A stretch of 32,688 nucleotides of DNA. Source: Lichenibacterium minor (lineage in GTDB: Bacteria; Pseudomonadota; Alphaproteobacteria; Rhizobiales; Beijerinckiaceae). Positions 7,531 to 15,179 of this stretch are shown piece by piece. The position numbers and the translations under genes were made by a program. The notes beneath the pieces are model-generated. The model had not been told where the DNA came from. It saw only the letters and a program-made list of their open reading frames with translations, and did not search any database. The DNA lies in assembly GCF_004137685.1 (NCBI RefSeq), contig NZ_QYBB01000044.1, forward strand, positions 1-32,688, written 5' to 3'. Position 1 is the stretch's first letter, and every line of letters starts with the position of its first letter.

Positions 7531-10200
7531 TCAGCTCTGGATAAGGTCTCGGATCTTGCCCGCGAGGTGGTCCATAGCGAAGGGCTTGGTCAGGATCGCC
7601 ATGCCGGGATCAAGATTGCCGTTGCCCACCACGGCGTTCTCGGCATAGCCGGTGATGAACAGCACCTTGAGGGCGGGCCGCAGCACCCGCGCCGCATCCG
7701 CCACTTGCCGCCCGTTCATGCCGCCAGGAAGCCCGACATCCGTCACGAGAAGGTCGACGCGGATGTCGGAGCGCAGGATCTTAAGGCCAGCAGCGCCGTC
7801 GGCTGCCTCGACCGAGACATAGCCCAAGTCCGACAGGACGTCGGCCACCAGCATGCGAACCGCGGGTTCGTCGTCAACCACCAGTACAGTTTCGCCCCGT
7901 TCGGCGCGCGGCATCGCGGCGATGTCCTCGATCGGTGCTCCACGTTCGGTGATCCCACCATCGTGACGCGGTAGGTAAAGGGCTACCTTCGTTCCTTCCC
8001 CTGGCTGAGAGTGGATCCTGACCTGCCCGCCCGACTGCTTGGCGAAGCCATAGATCATCGACAAGCCGAGGCCCGTCCCCTGGCCGAGCGGCTTGGTGGT
8101 GAAGAATGGGTCGAAAGCGCGTGCGATCACGTCCGGCGGCATGCCAGTGCCCGTGTCGCTGACGCTGAGCTTCAGGTAGGGGCCGGCCTCGAAATCGCGG
8201 GCGCTCGCCGTTCGGGCATCGATCCAGCAGTTTTCGGTTTTCACAGTGATCTGCCCCCCATTCGGCATGGCATCACGAGCGTTGATGCAGAGATTGAGGA
8301 TGGCATTCTCAAGCTGGCTCGGATCGACCAGCGCGGCCCAGGGGCTTAGACCGTTGACGACGTGGATACCGATGCCGGGACCAACGGTCCGCCGGACCAT
8401 GTCGATCATGCCCGAGATCAGGTGATCTACGTCGGTGGGCTTCGGGTCGAGCGTCTGGCGGCGCGAGAAGGCGAGTAGTCTGTGGGTCAGGGCTGCGGCG
8501 CGGCCGGCCGACGTGGCGGCCATGTCGAGGTAGCGGCCGACGTCGGCGGCCCGCCCCTGGGCCAGACGCTTCTTGATGAGGTCGAGCGCGCCGGTGATGC
8601 CGGTCAGCAGGTTGTTGAAATCGTGCGCGAGGCCGCCGGTGAGCTGGCCCACCGCTTCCATCTTCTGGGCTTGCCGGAGCTGCTCCTCGGTGACTTGGTG
8701 CGCGGCCGTGCGCTCTTCCACCTGTCGCTCCAGTGACGCCGCGAGTTGGCGCAAGTTGCTCTCCGCCCGGCGTCGCTGAACAGCGACCTGCACTCGATCT
8801 GCCACGTCGCGGGCGAGTGCGACCTCGTCATCGGTCCAGGTGCGAGCCTCGGCGTGGTTCAGGTAGAGCAGGGCCACGAAGCCGGACTGCTCCGCAACAG
8901 GCAGGTTCAGCACGGCTCGCGCGCTGATCGCTTCAAGCGCCTCGGCACCGTCTGCCGTTCGCTCGTCGATCCGGGCATCGGCGAACGCGACGAGGTCACC
9001 CCGTTTCAGGTCCTCGATGTAGGAACCGTAGTCGCGGAACTGTAGCACACCGGCGAGGCTATGCACGCCGGGTGCGTTCCAGTCTCGCTCGATCGTGATG
9101 GTCTCCGTGATAGGGTCGACCACGCCGAAGCCGGCACGGCTCACCCCAAGCCTGCGTCCCAGGATCTCGGCCGCCGCGAAGGCGAGAGCCGCGGGGTCCT
9201 CGATGTCGCGGATGTGATCGGCCAGCTCCAGCATGACGAGGCGCCGGTTCTCGTCCTCCCGTCGCGCCGTCACGTCCTGGCACACGCCCGCCATGCGGAC
9301 CGCGGTTCCATCGGGACCCCTCAGCACCTGGGCTCGTTTGTGCACCCAGCGGGTCGAGCCATCGGGGCAGAGCACACGGAACTCGACGTCATAGTCGACG
9401 CCGTCCTCGACGCTGCGGTTGTAGGCGGCCCCGCGCATCTCGCGGTCGTCGGGATGAACTGCCGCCTTCATCTCTTCCCAGGTGAAAGGAAGCGTCCGAT
9501 CCCTACCGTAGTTCTCTTTTGTGCTGCCTGACGTCACGAGCGCGTCGGTCCGGAGGTCGTGCTCCCAGATGCCGAGGCGTCCGGCCTCGGCCGCGAAGTG
9601 CAGCCGGGCGGTGTTCTCCTCTTCGGTGTGCAGCCGGTCCGACACTTCCGCCATCAGGGCGGCGTTGTGGCTTTCCAGCCCTTCCACCTTCTCGCGCTCG
9701 AGTGTGACGTCGACCTGGCTGGCGAAGAAGTAGGCGAGTTCGCCCTGGGCATCCCGCACCGGCGCCATGAGCAGCCGGTTCCAGAACGTCTCGCCAGTCT
9801 TGCGGTAGTTCAGGATGTCGATCCGGATCGATTCCCGGTTGTCGACGCCGGCGCGGAGCCGGGCCACCGTGTCGCGGTCGGTGTCCGGCCCCTGCAGGAA
9901 ACGGCAGTTGCGGCCCACGATCTCCTCGCGCGGATAACCAGTCAGGCGGCAGAAGGCGTCGTTGACGAAGACGATGGGGTTGTCGGGCAGCCGTGGGTTC
10001 GAGATCACCATCGGCATGCGGGTAGCTTTCACGGCCGCCGCAAAGGGATCGGTCCCGTTGTCAATGCCCGTGATCTCCTCGATGATCCGGGCGGCGTCTC
10101 GCGCATCGCTGGCGTTAGAAGCCTTCTGCCGCAGAGAAGCGATCTCGGCCTTTGCCTCGGCCAGATCTCGGCGCAGCCGCGCGTTGTCGTCATCAACCAT
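7531..10200 (-). CDS. LOV-PAS-GAF hybrid histidine kinase with receiver domain
   Basis: This 889-residue soluble sensor kinase has no membrane segment. Order: N-terminal coiled coil (1-45); LOV domain (about 52-165) with the flavin-adduct motif GRNCRFLQG (photoactive cysteine C99) and the later NYRKTG.TFWN; linker helix; PAS_3 domain (about 198-315); GAF domain (about 325-478); HisKA with phospho-acceptor H526 in GGLAHDFNNLL; HATPase with N640, DTGTGM (682-687) and GQGTGLGLS; and a C-terminal receiver with D777, phospho-acceptor D821 and K872. By family knowledge, blue light forms a cysteinyl-FMN adduct and changes kinase output. No separate response regulator lies nearby. Its start overlaps the end of a ParD-like gene, so the two are probably cotranscribed. 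Confidence 0.92.
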   Translation of the reverse strand: MVDDDNARLRRDLAEAKAEIASLRQKASNASDARDAARIIEEITGIDNGTDPFAAAVKATRMPMVISNPRLPDNPIVFVNDAFCRLTGYPREEIVGRNCRFLQGPDTDRDTVARLRAGVDNRESIRIDILNYRKTGETFWNRLLMAPVRDAQGELAYFFASQVDVTLEREKVEGLESHNAALMAEVSDRLHTEEENTARLHFAAEAGRLGIWEHDLRTDALVTSGSTKENYGRDRTLPFTWEEMKAAVHPDDREMRGAAYNRSVEDGVDYDVEFRVLCPDGSTRWVHKRAQVLRGPDGTAVRMAGVCQDVTARREDENRRLVMLELADHIRDIEDPAALAFAAAEILGRRLGVSRAGFGVVDPITETITIERDWNAPGVHSLAGVLQFRDYGSYIEDLKRGDLVAFADARIDERTADGAEALEAISARAVLNLPVAEQSGFVALLYLNHAEARTWTDDEVALARDVADRVQVAVQRRRAESNLRQLAASLERQVEERTAAHQVTEEQLRQAQKMEAVGQLTGGLAHDFNNLLTGITGALDLIKKRLAQGRAADVGRYLDMAATSAGRAAALTHRLLAFSRRQTLDPKPTDVDHLISGMIDMVRRTVGPGIGIHVVNGLSPWAALVDPSQLENAILNLCINARDAMPNGGQITVKTENCWIDARTASARDFEAGPYLKLSVSDTGTGMPPDVIARAFDPFFTTKPLGQGTGLGLSMIYGFAKQSGGQVRIHSQPGEGTKVALYLPRHDGGITERGAPIEDIAAMPRAERGETVLVVDDEPAVRMLVADVLSDLGYVSVEAADGAAGLKILRSDIRVDLLVTDVGLPGGMNGRQVADAARVLRPALKVLFITGYAENAVVGNGNLDPGMAILTKPFAMDHLAGKIRDLIQS

Positions 10201-10387
10201 GGTGGGCGGGCGATTGCTGGACGCTTGAGTTGTCGCGGTCCCGCTCCGTATCGCGTTCGATCATGAGCCGCAGCGCTTCACGTAGGAGCTCGCTAGCTGT
10301 GCTGTAGCGACCTGCCGCGATCTGATCGCGGACGTGCCGGACGAGTGGTTCGGTGAGGGCGACATGGAGGGTATGTCTGGCGGCCAT
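10193..10387 (-). CDS. orphan ParD-like type II antitoxin
   Basis: The 64-residue protein MAARHTLHVALTEPLVRHVR.QIAAGRYSTASELLREALRLM has the ribbon-helix-helix ParD pattern: an N-terminal beta strand, GRYSTASE, and the LLREALRLM helix. In the family it represses its own promoter and neutralises a ParE toxin. No ParE-like ORF lies beside it; its 3' end instead overlaps the kinase start by 8 bases. It may therefore regulate the kinase operon, act on a toxin elsewhere, or be a leftover of a TA pair. The ATG at 10387 is chosen because the RHH strand begins there. Confidence 0.7.
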   Translation of the reverse strand: MAARHTLHVALTEPLVRHVRDQIAAGRYSTASELLREALRLMIERDTERDRDNSSVQQSPAHHG

Positions 10388-10748
10388 GGAGCGCCATAGC
10401 AGATGCGATCCGAGGGTGACACCCTGCCGTGTGGTCACAGTTGCTGATACGGCCCCTCGAACAGGTCCCCCATCGCCCGCCGAGCCCGCACCGTCACGGC
10501 CCGCCGTTTCCGGTGCTCCGGGGCATTGTGCAGGATGTGGCACCGCTGGCGCAGCGCTGCGAGGTTGTTGGCCGCATTGTTCTGTGGGTCGTGGTCGAGG
10601 TGGCACGTCGACAGGAACACGCGCGTCCGCTGCATGGGCAGGATGGTGCTGTGGGGCGGTCGCAGGCGCTGGCCAGCCCCACAGCGCCAGGTCTGCACGT
10701 TCTCGTCCCTCCAGCAGCCATCGCCAAGGTGCGACACCAAATGCCCGT

Positions 10749-11377
10749 GCGGCTCGGCGCCATGGATCTGATCCTGGTATTGTGCGAGCGTTGACTTGGA
10801 CGATCTGCGTTTCCGTATGCCGCGGACCGTTCCCATCATGGTTCGTCGAGCAATCGGACGGAGGTGCGTGACGTGCCGTGGTGGAGAAGGCCGTGGAGGG
10901 GCTTGGACCCGAGGGGAAGGACCACAGTGGCCGGATTTCGGGCCGCCTTTCGCGCCACCCTTCTGGCGTGGGTAGCGGCAGTGGCAGCCATGTTATTTTT
11001 TGCAACGTCACTGAACAGGAGTGCCGTTTTCGAAATCGCGTTTCTCTTGTCCCTGATGCTATTCTTAGTGGCGAGCGTCCTAATTTTGTCCTGCATATAC
11101 GTTAGGCGGATGAGGGACGCCGGACTGCCAACGTGGCTAGTCCTGCTGCCGAACCTACCCACACTGTCGTTGGGAGCCTACGCATTGGGACCTCGGCTGA
11201 ACGTGTCGCAGCAGGACGTGGCCCTTGCATGCTTCCTAGTCGTGGCACCGATCTCATGGGCTGTCGCGGGCCTCTTGACGCTGGAAACGCTCGAATGGGC
11301 GGGGCTGACGAGCCTTCTCCGGACCACGCGCTCCTTGCCGCACCGCCAAGCCTGTTGCTCATCGTCCCACCAGCGGC
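10749..11377. mobile_element. 619-bp insertion with 5-bp direct repeats GCGGC in the HNH gene
   Basis: GCGGC occurs at 10749-10753 and at 11373-11377, exactly at the two ends of the disrupted HNH reading frame; the inserted DNA is 10754-11372. The repeats look like a 5-bp target-site duplication. The ends show no convincing terminal inverted repeat and there is no transposase inside, so the element type is unknown. It carries one rightward membrane-protein gene. It is AT-richer than its surroundings in the membrane-coding part, consistent with an outside source. Confidence 0.65.
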
Positions 11378-11517
11378 CGGCCGCAACCCTCGCATCGACC
11401 CTTGGCGCGGCGGAACCGGATCGAGGCCGACATCTCGCGCCAGTCGATCGGGTAAAGCCATCGGTGGCGGGCGAGGATGGGCACGGGCGTGGTCGAGCTT
11501 CGAGTGGGTTTCGTTAA
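10873..11517 (+). CDS. four-helix membrane protein (DUF805-like) carried by the insert, with read-through tail
   Basis: The 214-residue product starts at the GTG at 10873, eight bases after GGAGG; a GTG at 10864 is in frame but lies inside that site. Four hydrophobic segments (about 24-43, 50-75, 85-103 and 113-134) and the loop VRRMRDAGLPTWLVLLP recall DUF805-type inner-membrane proteins (RRxxDxGxxxW). Function is unknown. From about residue 168, exactly where the insert ends at 11372, the sequence turns into low-quality Ser/Arg/His-rich text antisense to the HNH gene. The native C-terminus was therefore probably lost and the ORF now runs on to the next stop. Confidence 0.6.
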   Translation: MPWWRRPWRGLDPRGRTTVAGFRAAFRATLLAWVAAVAAMLFFATSLNRSAVFEIAFLLSLMLFLVASVLILSCIYVRRMRDAGLPTWLVLLPNLPTLSLGAYALGPRLNVSQQDVALACFLVVAPISWAVAGLLTLETLEWAGLTSLLRTTRSLPHRQACCSSSHQRPAATLASTLGAAEPDRGRHLAPVDRVKPSVAGEDGHGRGRASSGFR

Positions 11518-11563
11518 CCATGTAAGGGGCAGGGTCTGCCCCTGTCTGGCCAGGAGCCGATCC

Positions 11564-11884
11564 ATGCCGCACCTACCTTCTACCGCCAATATCGCATCTG
11601 CGGACGCGCTGTTCGCCCAGATCTGCCGAGCGACTCCTCATGAGGCTCGCGGTCTGTCGATGCTGCTGACCGCGCAGGAAAGGGCTTCCGTGGCCCTAGC
11701 GTGCAACGCGCGCACTCATCTCAGGGCTCAGGGACGCGCTATCGCCGGTGCCTGCAGCTTGGCGAGCCTTGTGAAGGAGGGTGGACAGGTCGGTCTCGCG
11801 CTGTTCAACCAGGCTGAAGCCGCGGCCGACACCTGGGGTGCCGCAGTCCGCGAGGGTCGGCGTGCCGTGTCGCTGGCCGGATGA
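11564..11884 (+). CDS. small soluble protein of unknown function
   Basis: The 106-residue, Ala-rich, mostly helical protein starts at the ATG at 11564, seven bases after GGAG (11553-11556). Its central part reads FAQICRATPHEARGLSMLLTAQERASVALACNARTHLRAQGRAI. There is no signal peptide or membrane helix, and no family is recognised. A second small gene follows after 34 bases on the same strand, so the pair may be an operon. Confidence 0.6.
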   Translation: MPHLPSTANIASADALFAQICRATPHEARGLSMLLTAQERASVALACNARTHLRAQGRAIAGACSLASLVKEGGQVGLALFNQAEAAADTWGAAVREGRRAVSLAG

Positions 11885-11918
11885 CGTCACGGGGAACGAT
11901 CCGAAAGAGGACGAGACG

Positions 11919-12095
11919 ATGGTGACGGAAAACGCGGTGCTGAAGGCGCTCGACAAACCGCGGAAGGCCTACTCGATCCTGCAGGCCACCGATCCAGGCG
12001 GGTCGGCCGACGCCCTGCAAATCCTGCTCATGAAGATGCGGGACGAGGGCAAGGTGAAGTTCGACATCAACAAGGGGAACTGGCGGAGGGCGTGA
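11919..12095 (+). CDS. small winged-helix-like protein
   Basis: This 58-residue protein, MVTENAVLKALDKPRKAYSI...ADALQILLMKMRDEGKVKFDI.KGNWRR, has the helix-helix-helix-beta hairpin pattern of a minimal winged-helix domain, in which a KVKFDI strand and a GNW turn form the wing. A purine-rich stretch (GAAAGAGGACGAGACG) precedes the ATG. It could bind DNA. No partner is obvious apart from the upstream 106-aa gene. Confidence 0.6.
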   Translation: MVTENAVLKALDKPRKAYSILQATDPGGSADALQILLMKMRDEGKVKFDINKGNWRRA

Positions 12096-12211
12096 CGAGC
12101 GGCACCACCCGCCCCAGCGCGTCCCACACCCGCTCCACCTCGCACCGCAGCGGCGCATCATCGTCGAGGCAGAGCCGGTCGAGCGGCCACCGTTCCGCTC
12201 CGGCGTGTGTC
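12067..12211 (-). pseudogene. truncated second copy of the 12829-13075 gene (C-terminal fragment)
   Basis: On the minus strand this stretch encodes HAGAERWPLDRLCLDDDAPL and then RCEVERVWDALGRVV. That closely matches AGAERFALDRLCLDGDPPL and RCEVERGREALGRVV from the decayed gene at 12829-13075. Only the C-terminal 35 or so codons are kept. A GTG at 12209-12211 could start a 48-residue ORF, but there is no ribosome site. It overlaps the end of the winged-helix gene. The protein family is not recognised. Confidence 0.4.
12104..12205 (+). repeat. 102-bp diverged direct repeat, copy A
   Basis: Aligned without gaps to 12842-12943, it differs at about 18 of 102 positions by manual count (roughly 82 percent identity). 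The shared part corresponds to the C-terminal codons of a minus-strand gene, so this is a paralogous gene fragment rather than a mobile repeat. Confidence 0.6.
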
Positions 12212-12306
12212 ACGTCACGTTTCGTGAGGACTACGGAACAAGGACCCTAACCCGCCATTCATCAAGCATGGGCGCCAGGACGGTTATCTCGGAGAGGCGC
12301 GCCGTC

Positions 12307-12777
12307 ATGAGAACGGATGCTCCTGTGGTCAGAACGATGGGCCTTGCTGTCTTGCTATGCCTAGGCATGTGTTTCGCCGCATCCGCGGACCAGACGAGCC
12401 CACAATCCGGGCCTGTCCAGACGGGATCTGGCGTGACACCGGCACCGCAGGGCGCCCCGAACGCAGACACGGCCCACGTCATCGATGTGAAATGCGCTTC
12501 GGTCGCAGCCGCTGCGGTTTTGAGCGCTCGAAAAGCTTCTTCCACCGCGGAGGAAGGCGAGGATGGCCAGCTCGTGCAACTCACGCGAGCCCGGGCGCAG
12601 GTGTCAGGCGCTGCCCTCGGGATATCCGTGGATCAGGTGAACAAGGAAGTGGATGAGGGGTCTGCGAAGATCCTGAGGAACCTCATCAAGACGGATGGTC
12701 CTGCTGAATTGAAAGAGGAGCAGCTGGACCTCGGTCGGGTGCTGATTGAGTGCGCGATCCTTCAGACGAAGAAGTGA
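12307..12777 (+). CDS. secreted protein of unknown function
   Basis: The 156-residue product has a clear Sec signal peptide: basic MRTDAPVVRTM, hydrophobic GLAVLLCLGMCFA, cleavage near AASADQ at about residue 28. A Pro/Gly/Ser linker follows, then a helical domain (DVKCASVAAAAVLSARK and TRARAQVSGAALGISVDQVNKEVDEG). Two cysteines, one in each half of that domain (DVKCAS and LIECAI), could form a disulphide. The ATG at 12307 is chosen because upstream in-frame codons would place charged residues before the signal. Periplasmic location is likely; no family is recognised. Confidence 0.65.
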   Translation: MRTDAPVVRTMGLAVLLCLGMCFAASADQTSPQSGPVQTGSGVTPAPQGAPNADTAHVIDVKCASVAAAAVLSARKASSTAEEGEDGQLVQLTRARAQVSGAALGISVDQVNKEVDEGSAKILRNLIKTDGPAELKEEQLDLGRVLIECAILQTKK

Positions 12778-12828
12778 AGGCCGAAGGCCGTCGAGCGATC
12801 ACGGTGACAGGCTGGTGCCGCGGCAAGT

Positions 12829-13075
12829 TCAGACAAGTTTGACCACCCGCCCCAGCGCCTCCCGCCCCCTCTCCACCTCGCACCGTAGCGGCGGATCGCC
12901 GTCGAGGCACAGCCGATCCAAGGCGAACCGCTCCGCCCCGGCGGCCCAGCAGCAGCGCGGCGTGGGCGCGCTTCACGGCCTACCACGCTTCGTCACACAA
13001 GCCGGACCTGTCGCGCCGCGACCGCATTAGGCTGCCCAACCGCTCGTAGCGCCGCCGGAGTCGACCAAGGGCCAT
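12829..13075 (-). pseudogene. decayed small gene: in-frame TAG plus one-base frameshift
   Basis: Reading leftward from the ATG at 13075 gives MALGRLRRRYERLGSLMRSR, then DRSGLCDEAW and a TAG at 12980-12982. The same frame resumes as AVKRAHAALLLGRRGG, then shifts by one base near 12945-12955 to AERFALDRLCLDGDPPL and RCEVERGREALGRVVKLV, ending at TGA 12829-12831. The second part is supported by a paralogous fragment at 12104-12205. Two lesions make a functional gene unlikely. The family is unknown. Confidence 0.45.
12842..12943 (+). repeat. 102-bp diverged direct repeat, copy B
   Basis: This is the partner of 12104-12205, in the same orientation about 740 bp away. It lies inside the pseudogene at 12829-13075. 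Confidence 0.6.
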
Positions 13076-13243
13076 CGCCGCAGCGCAAGGCCGAGGTTCG
13101 AGCGCCGATGCCATCGCTGGGTCGGCTGCGGATGGCGGATGAAGCGGCGCCGGAAATTCAGAGAAAATTGGAGCAAACAAACGCGAACATCAGCAACCGC
13201 TAGCAATCAAGAGCGGCGCTGAAAGTCCATGACGGTGGCGTTG

Positions 13244-13272
13244 TTCCAATCCTCCCGGAGATCATCTATACT
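13244..13272 (+). promoter_or_regulatory. candidate promoter for the late virion cassette
   Basis: The 238 bases between 13076 and 13313 hold no gene. A good -10 hexamer TATACT (13267-13272) lies 41 bases before the tail-gene ATG, with a weak -35 (TTCCAA, 13244-13249) at 17-bp spacing. The surrounding DNA (13150-13210) is AT-richer than average. No terminator or operator palindrome is evident. Confidence 0.35.
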
Positions 13273-13313
13273 GCCGAGCGTCAAGCCCATCGGGCGCCGC
13301 ACGGATTGATGTC

Positions 13314-15179
13314 ATGGGCAAGTCTACCCCCAGCGCTCCCGCCGCCCCGGACCCCTACGCCACAGCCTCGGCCCAAGGGACAGCCAACGCCAACACGGCG
13401 ACGGCGCAAACGATGCTGAACAACGCGAACCAGAATACGCCCTATGGAACCGTGCAGTACGCGCAGTCGGGCAGCTACGAAATTACGAACCCGGATGGTT
13501 CCAAAACCACCGTTCCGACAATGACGATGCAGGAAACCCTCAATCCTGCGCAGCAGAAGCTCCTAAACCAACAGGAGAGCCTCGGGTTTCAGGCCAACAA
13601 CGCCGCGTCGCTGGCGTTGCGGACGGCGAACCAGAGCTTGGCCAATCCCGTGACGGCGGACAACCTGCCGGCGCTGACAACCAGCGTCGGCGCCCCCACG
13701 CTGCAGAACTCCTACGCCTCTGGCCAGCTCTCCACGGGCTACGACAGCGGCGGGGCGATCCAGACCGGCTACAACACCGGCCCGGCGCTCCAGAACAGCT
13801 ACGACAGCGGCGGGGCGATCACGCGGGGTTACGATGCCGGCGGCCCGATCCAAAGTTCGGTCGGCTATGATCTCTCAGGAACGGACGCCCACCAGAACGC
13901 CAATTCGCCGACGACGTTCGGTCAGACGCAGAACGGCGTCCAGTATTTCCAGGGCGGCGACTTCTCGGGCGAGCGCGACGCGGCGACGAACGCGGCCCTG
14001 GCCCGCCTCGCCCCCTCCATGGCTGCGCAGTCCGAAAGCCTGAACTCGTCGCTCGCCAATCAGGGCACGGCACAGGGTTCCGCCGCGTGGAATGCCGCGC
14101 AACTGTCCCAGAACCAGGCGCAGAACGATCTCCGCCTCGGCGCGGTTGCCACAGGCGACGCGGAGCAACAGGCCTTATTCGGAGAGCAGGCGACCGGAAA
14201 TCAGCTCTACAACGCCGCCCAAAATCAGGACTACAGCCAGCAGCTCGGCCGCGGGCAGTTTGCGCAATCCGGGATCGCGGCCAACAACCTCGCCAACCTG
14301 AACGAGGCGCAGTTCGGCCTCGCGGCGACCACGGCCAACAACTCGGCGCGCCTCAACGCCGGGAATTTCGTCAACCAGGCCCAGCTCCAGCAGAACACCG
14401 AGAACGCTGGCGCCGCGGCTTTCGCCAATTCGGCCCAAGCCCAGGCGAACAGCCAGAACGCGGCCTCAGCGAACTTCTTCAACCAGAGCGTCGGCCAGCA
14501 GAATGAGCAGAACGCCGCCCTCGCGGCCTTCAACAACGCCGCGCAGTTCCAGCAGAACGCCCAGAATGCCAATGCTGCCGGGTTCTACAACTCCGCGATC
14601 GGAAATCAGGCGCAGATGAACGCCGCCCAGGCAGCTTTCAGCAATCAGGCCGGAAATCAGGACTATCAGAACCGTCTCTCGGGTGCGACGTTCTCGAACC
14701 AGGCGCGCGATCAGTCCTTGAACGATCAAGAGACCATCAACAACAACGTGGTGAACCAGTTTTCGGCCCTGATGCACGGCGGTCAGGTGCAGGGGATGCC
14801 GACCAGCACCTATACCCCGGGCACGCTCGACCAGACCCCCATTTCGGCTGACGTGTATCAGACGGCGGCCCTGCAAAATCAGCAGTACCAGGCGCAGTTG
14901 CAGAACTCGGCAGCGAACACGGCCGCCATGGGATCCGCGCTCGGCGGGATCTTCGGCGGCCTTGGGAAGAAATCCGACCGGCGGCTCAAGTCGGAGGTCT
15001 CTCCTGTCGGCCGGGCTCGCAACGGCCTGATGATCTACCGCTACAAGCTCGCCGGCGAGGCCCCGGGTTGGCATCTCGGTTTCATGGCCGACGAAGTCGC
15101 CCTCCTGCACCCCGAGGCCGTGTGGACGGACCCGGCGGACGGCTGGGCGCGCGTCGACTATGAACGGGCCGTCGCCTGA
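13314..15179 (+). CDS. phage tail protein with C-terminal S74 intramolecular chaperone
   Basis: The 621-residue virion protein has three parts. The N-terminal region (MGKSTPSAPAAPDPYATASA..NANTATAQTMLNNANQNTPYG) is shared by tail proteins of alphaproteobacterial podovirus-like phages. The long Asn/Gln/Ala-rich middle is built of repeating 20-odd-residue units of the kind NAAxAxFxNxAxxQQN. The C-terminal peptidase S74 / tail-fibre chaperone domain begins at SDRRLKSEVSPVGRA and ends WARVDYERAVA; the S74 serine-lysine dyad would lie in the SDRRLKS segment. In the family this domain trimerises the fibre and cuts itself off. It is followed by an ATGA overlap with the hydroxylase gene. Confidence 0.85.
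   Translation: MGKSTPSAPAAPDPYATASAQGTANANTATAQTMLNNANQNTPYGTVQYAQSGSYEITNPDGSKTTVPTMTMQETLNPAQQKLLNQQESLGFQANNAASLALRTANQSLANPVTADNLPALTTSVGAPTLQNSYASGQLSTGYDSGGAIQTGYNTGPALQNSYDSGGAITRGYDAGGPIQSSVGYDLSGTDAHQNANSPTTFGQTQNGVQYFQGGDFSGERDAATNAALARLAPSMAAQSESLNSSLANQGTAQGSAAWNAAQLSQNQAQNDLRLGAVATGDAEQQALFGEQATGNQLYNAAQNQDYSQQLGRGQFAQSGIAANNLANLNEAQFGLAATTANNSARLNAGNFVNQAQLQQNTENAGAAAFANSAQAQANSQNAASANFFNQSVGQQNEQNAALAAFNNAAQFQQNAQNANAAGFYNSAIGNQAQMNAAQAAFSNQAGNQDYQNRLSGATFSNQARDQSLNDQETINNNVVNQFSALMHGGQVQGMPTSTYTPGTLDQTPISADVYQTAALQNQQYQAQLQNSAANTAAMGSALGGIFGGLGKKSDRRLKSEVSPVGRARNGLMIYRYKLAGEAPGWHLGFMADEVALLHPEAVWTDPADGWARVDYERAVA

Larger units (their letters stand above)
10435..11589 (-). pseudogene. 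HNH endonuclease gene split by a 619-bp insertion
   Basis: The N-terminal half (within 11373-11589) encodes PVPILARHRWLYPIDWREM..SIRFRRAKGRCEGCGRP, then goes out of homology and stops at 11359. The C-terminal half (10435-10753) encodes HGHLVSHLGDGCWRDE, later STCHLDHDP..N.ANNLAALRQRCHILHNAPEHRKRR, the H-N-H core. Removing 10754-11372 plus one copy of the flanking GCGGC restores an uninterrupted frame reading CEGCGRPHGHLV. The joined protein has the usual CxxC zinc knuckle followed by an HNH fold. An ORF for the C-terminal half alone can start at 10839 inside the insert (134 aa) but lacks the first CxxC. The true N-terminal start is uncertain. Confidence 0.75.

Noticed and set aside
7318..7974. 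218-aa plus-strand ORF over the kinase 3' region
   Set aside because: Antisense to the receiver and HATPase domains of the kinase, with shadow composition.
10435..10839. Stand-alone 134-aa HNH protein with start at 10839
   Set aside because: The first residues come from the insert and the N-terminal CxxC half lies on the other side of it, so this is better read as the 3' half of a split gene.
10749..11377. Intein or group II intron in the HNH gene
   Set aside because: The insert has stops in the host frame, no splicing-domain protein, no group II-like GTGCG start at any allowed boundary, and a 5-bp direct duplication, which fits insertion instead.
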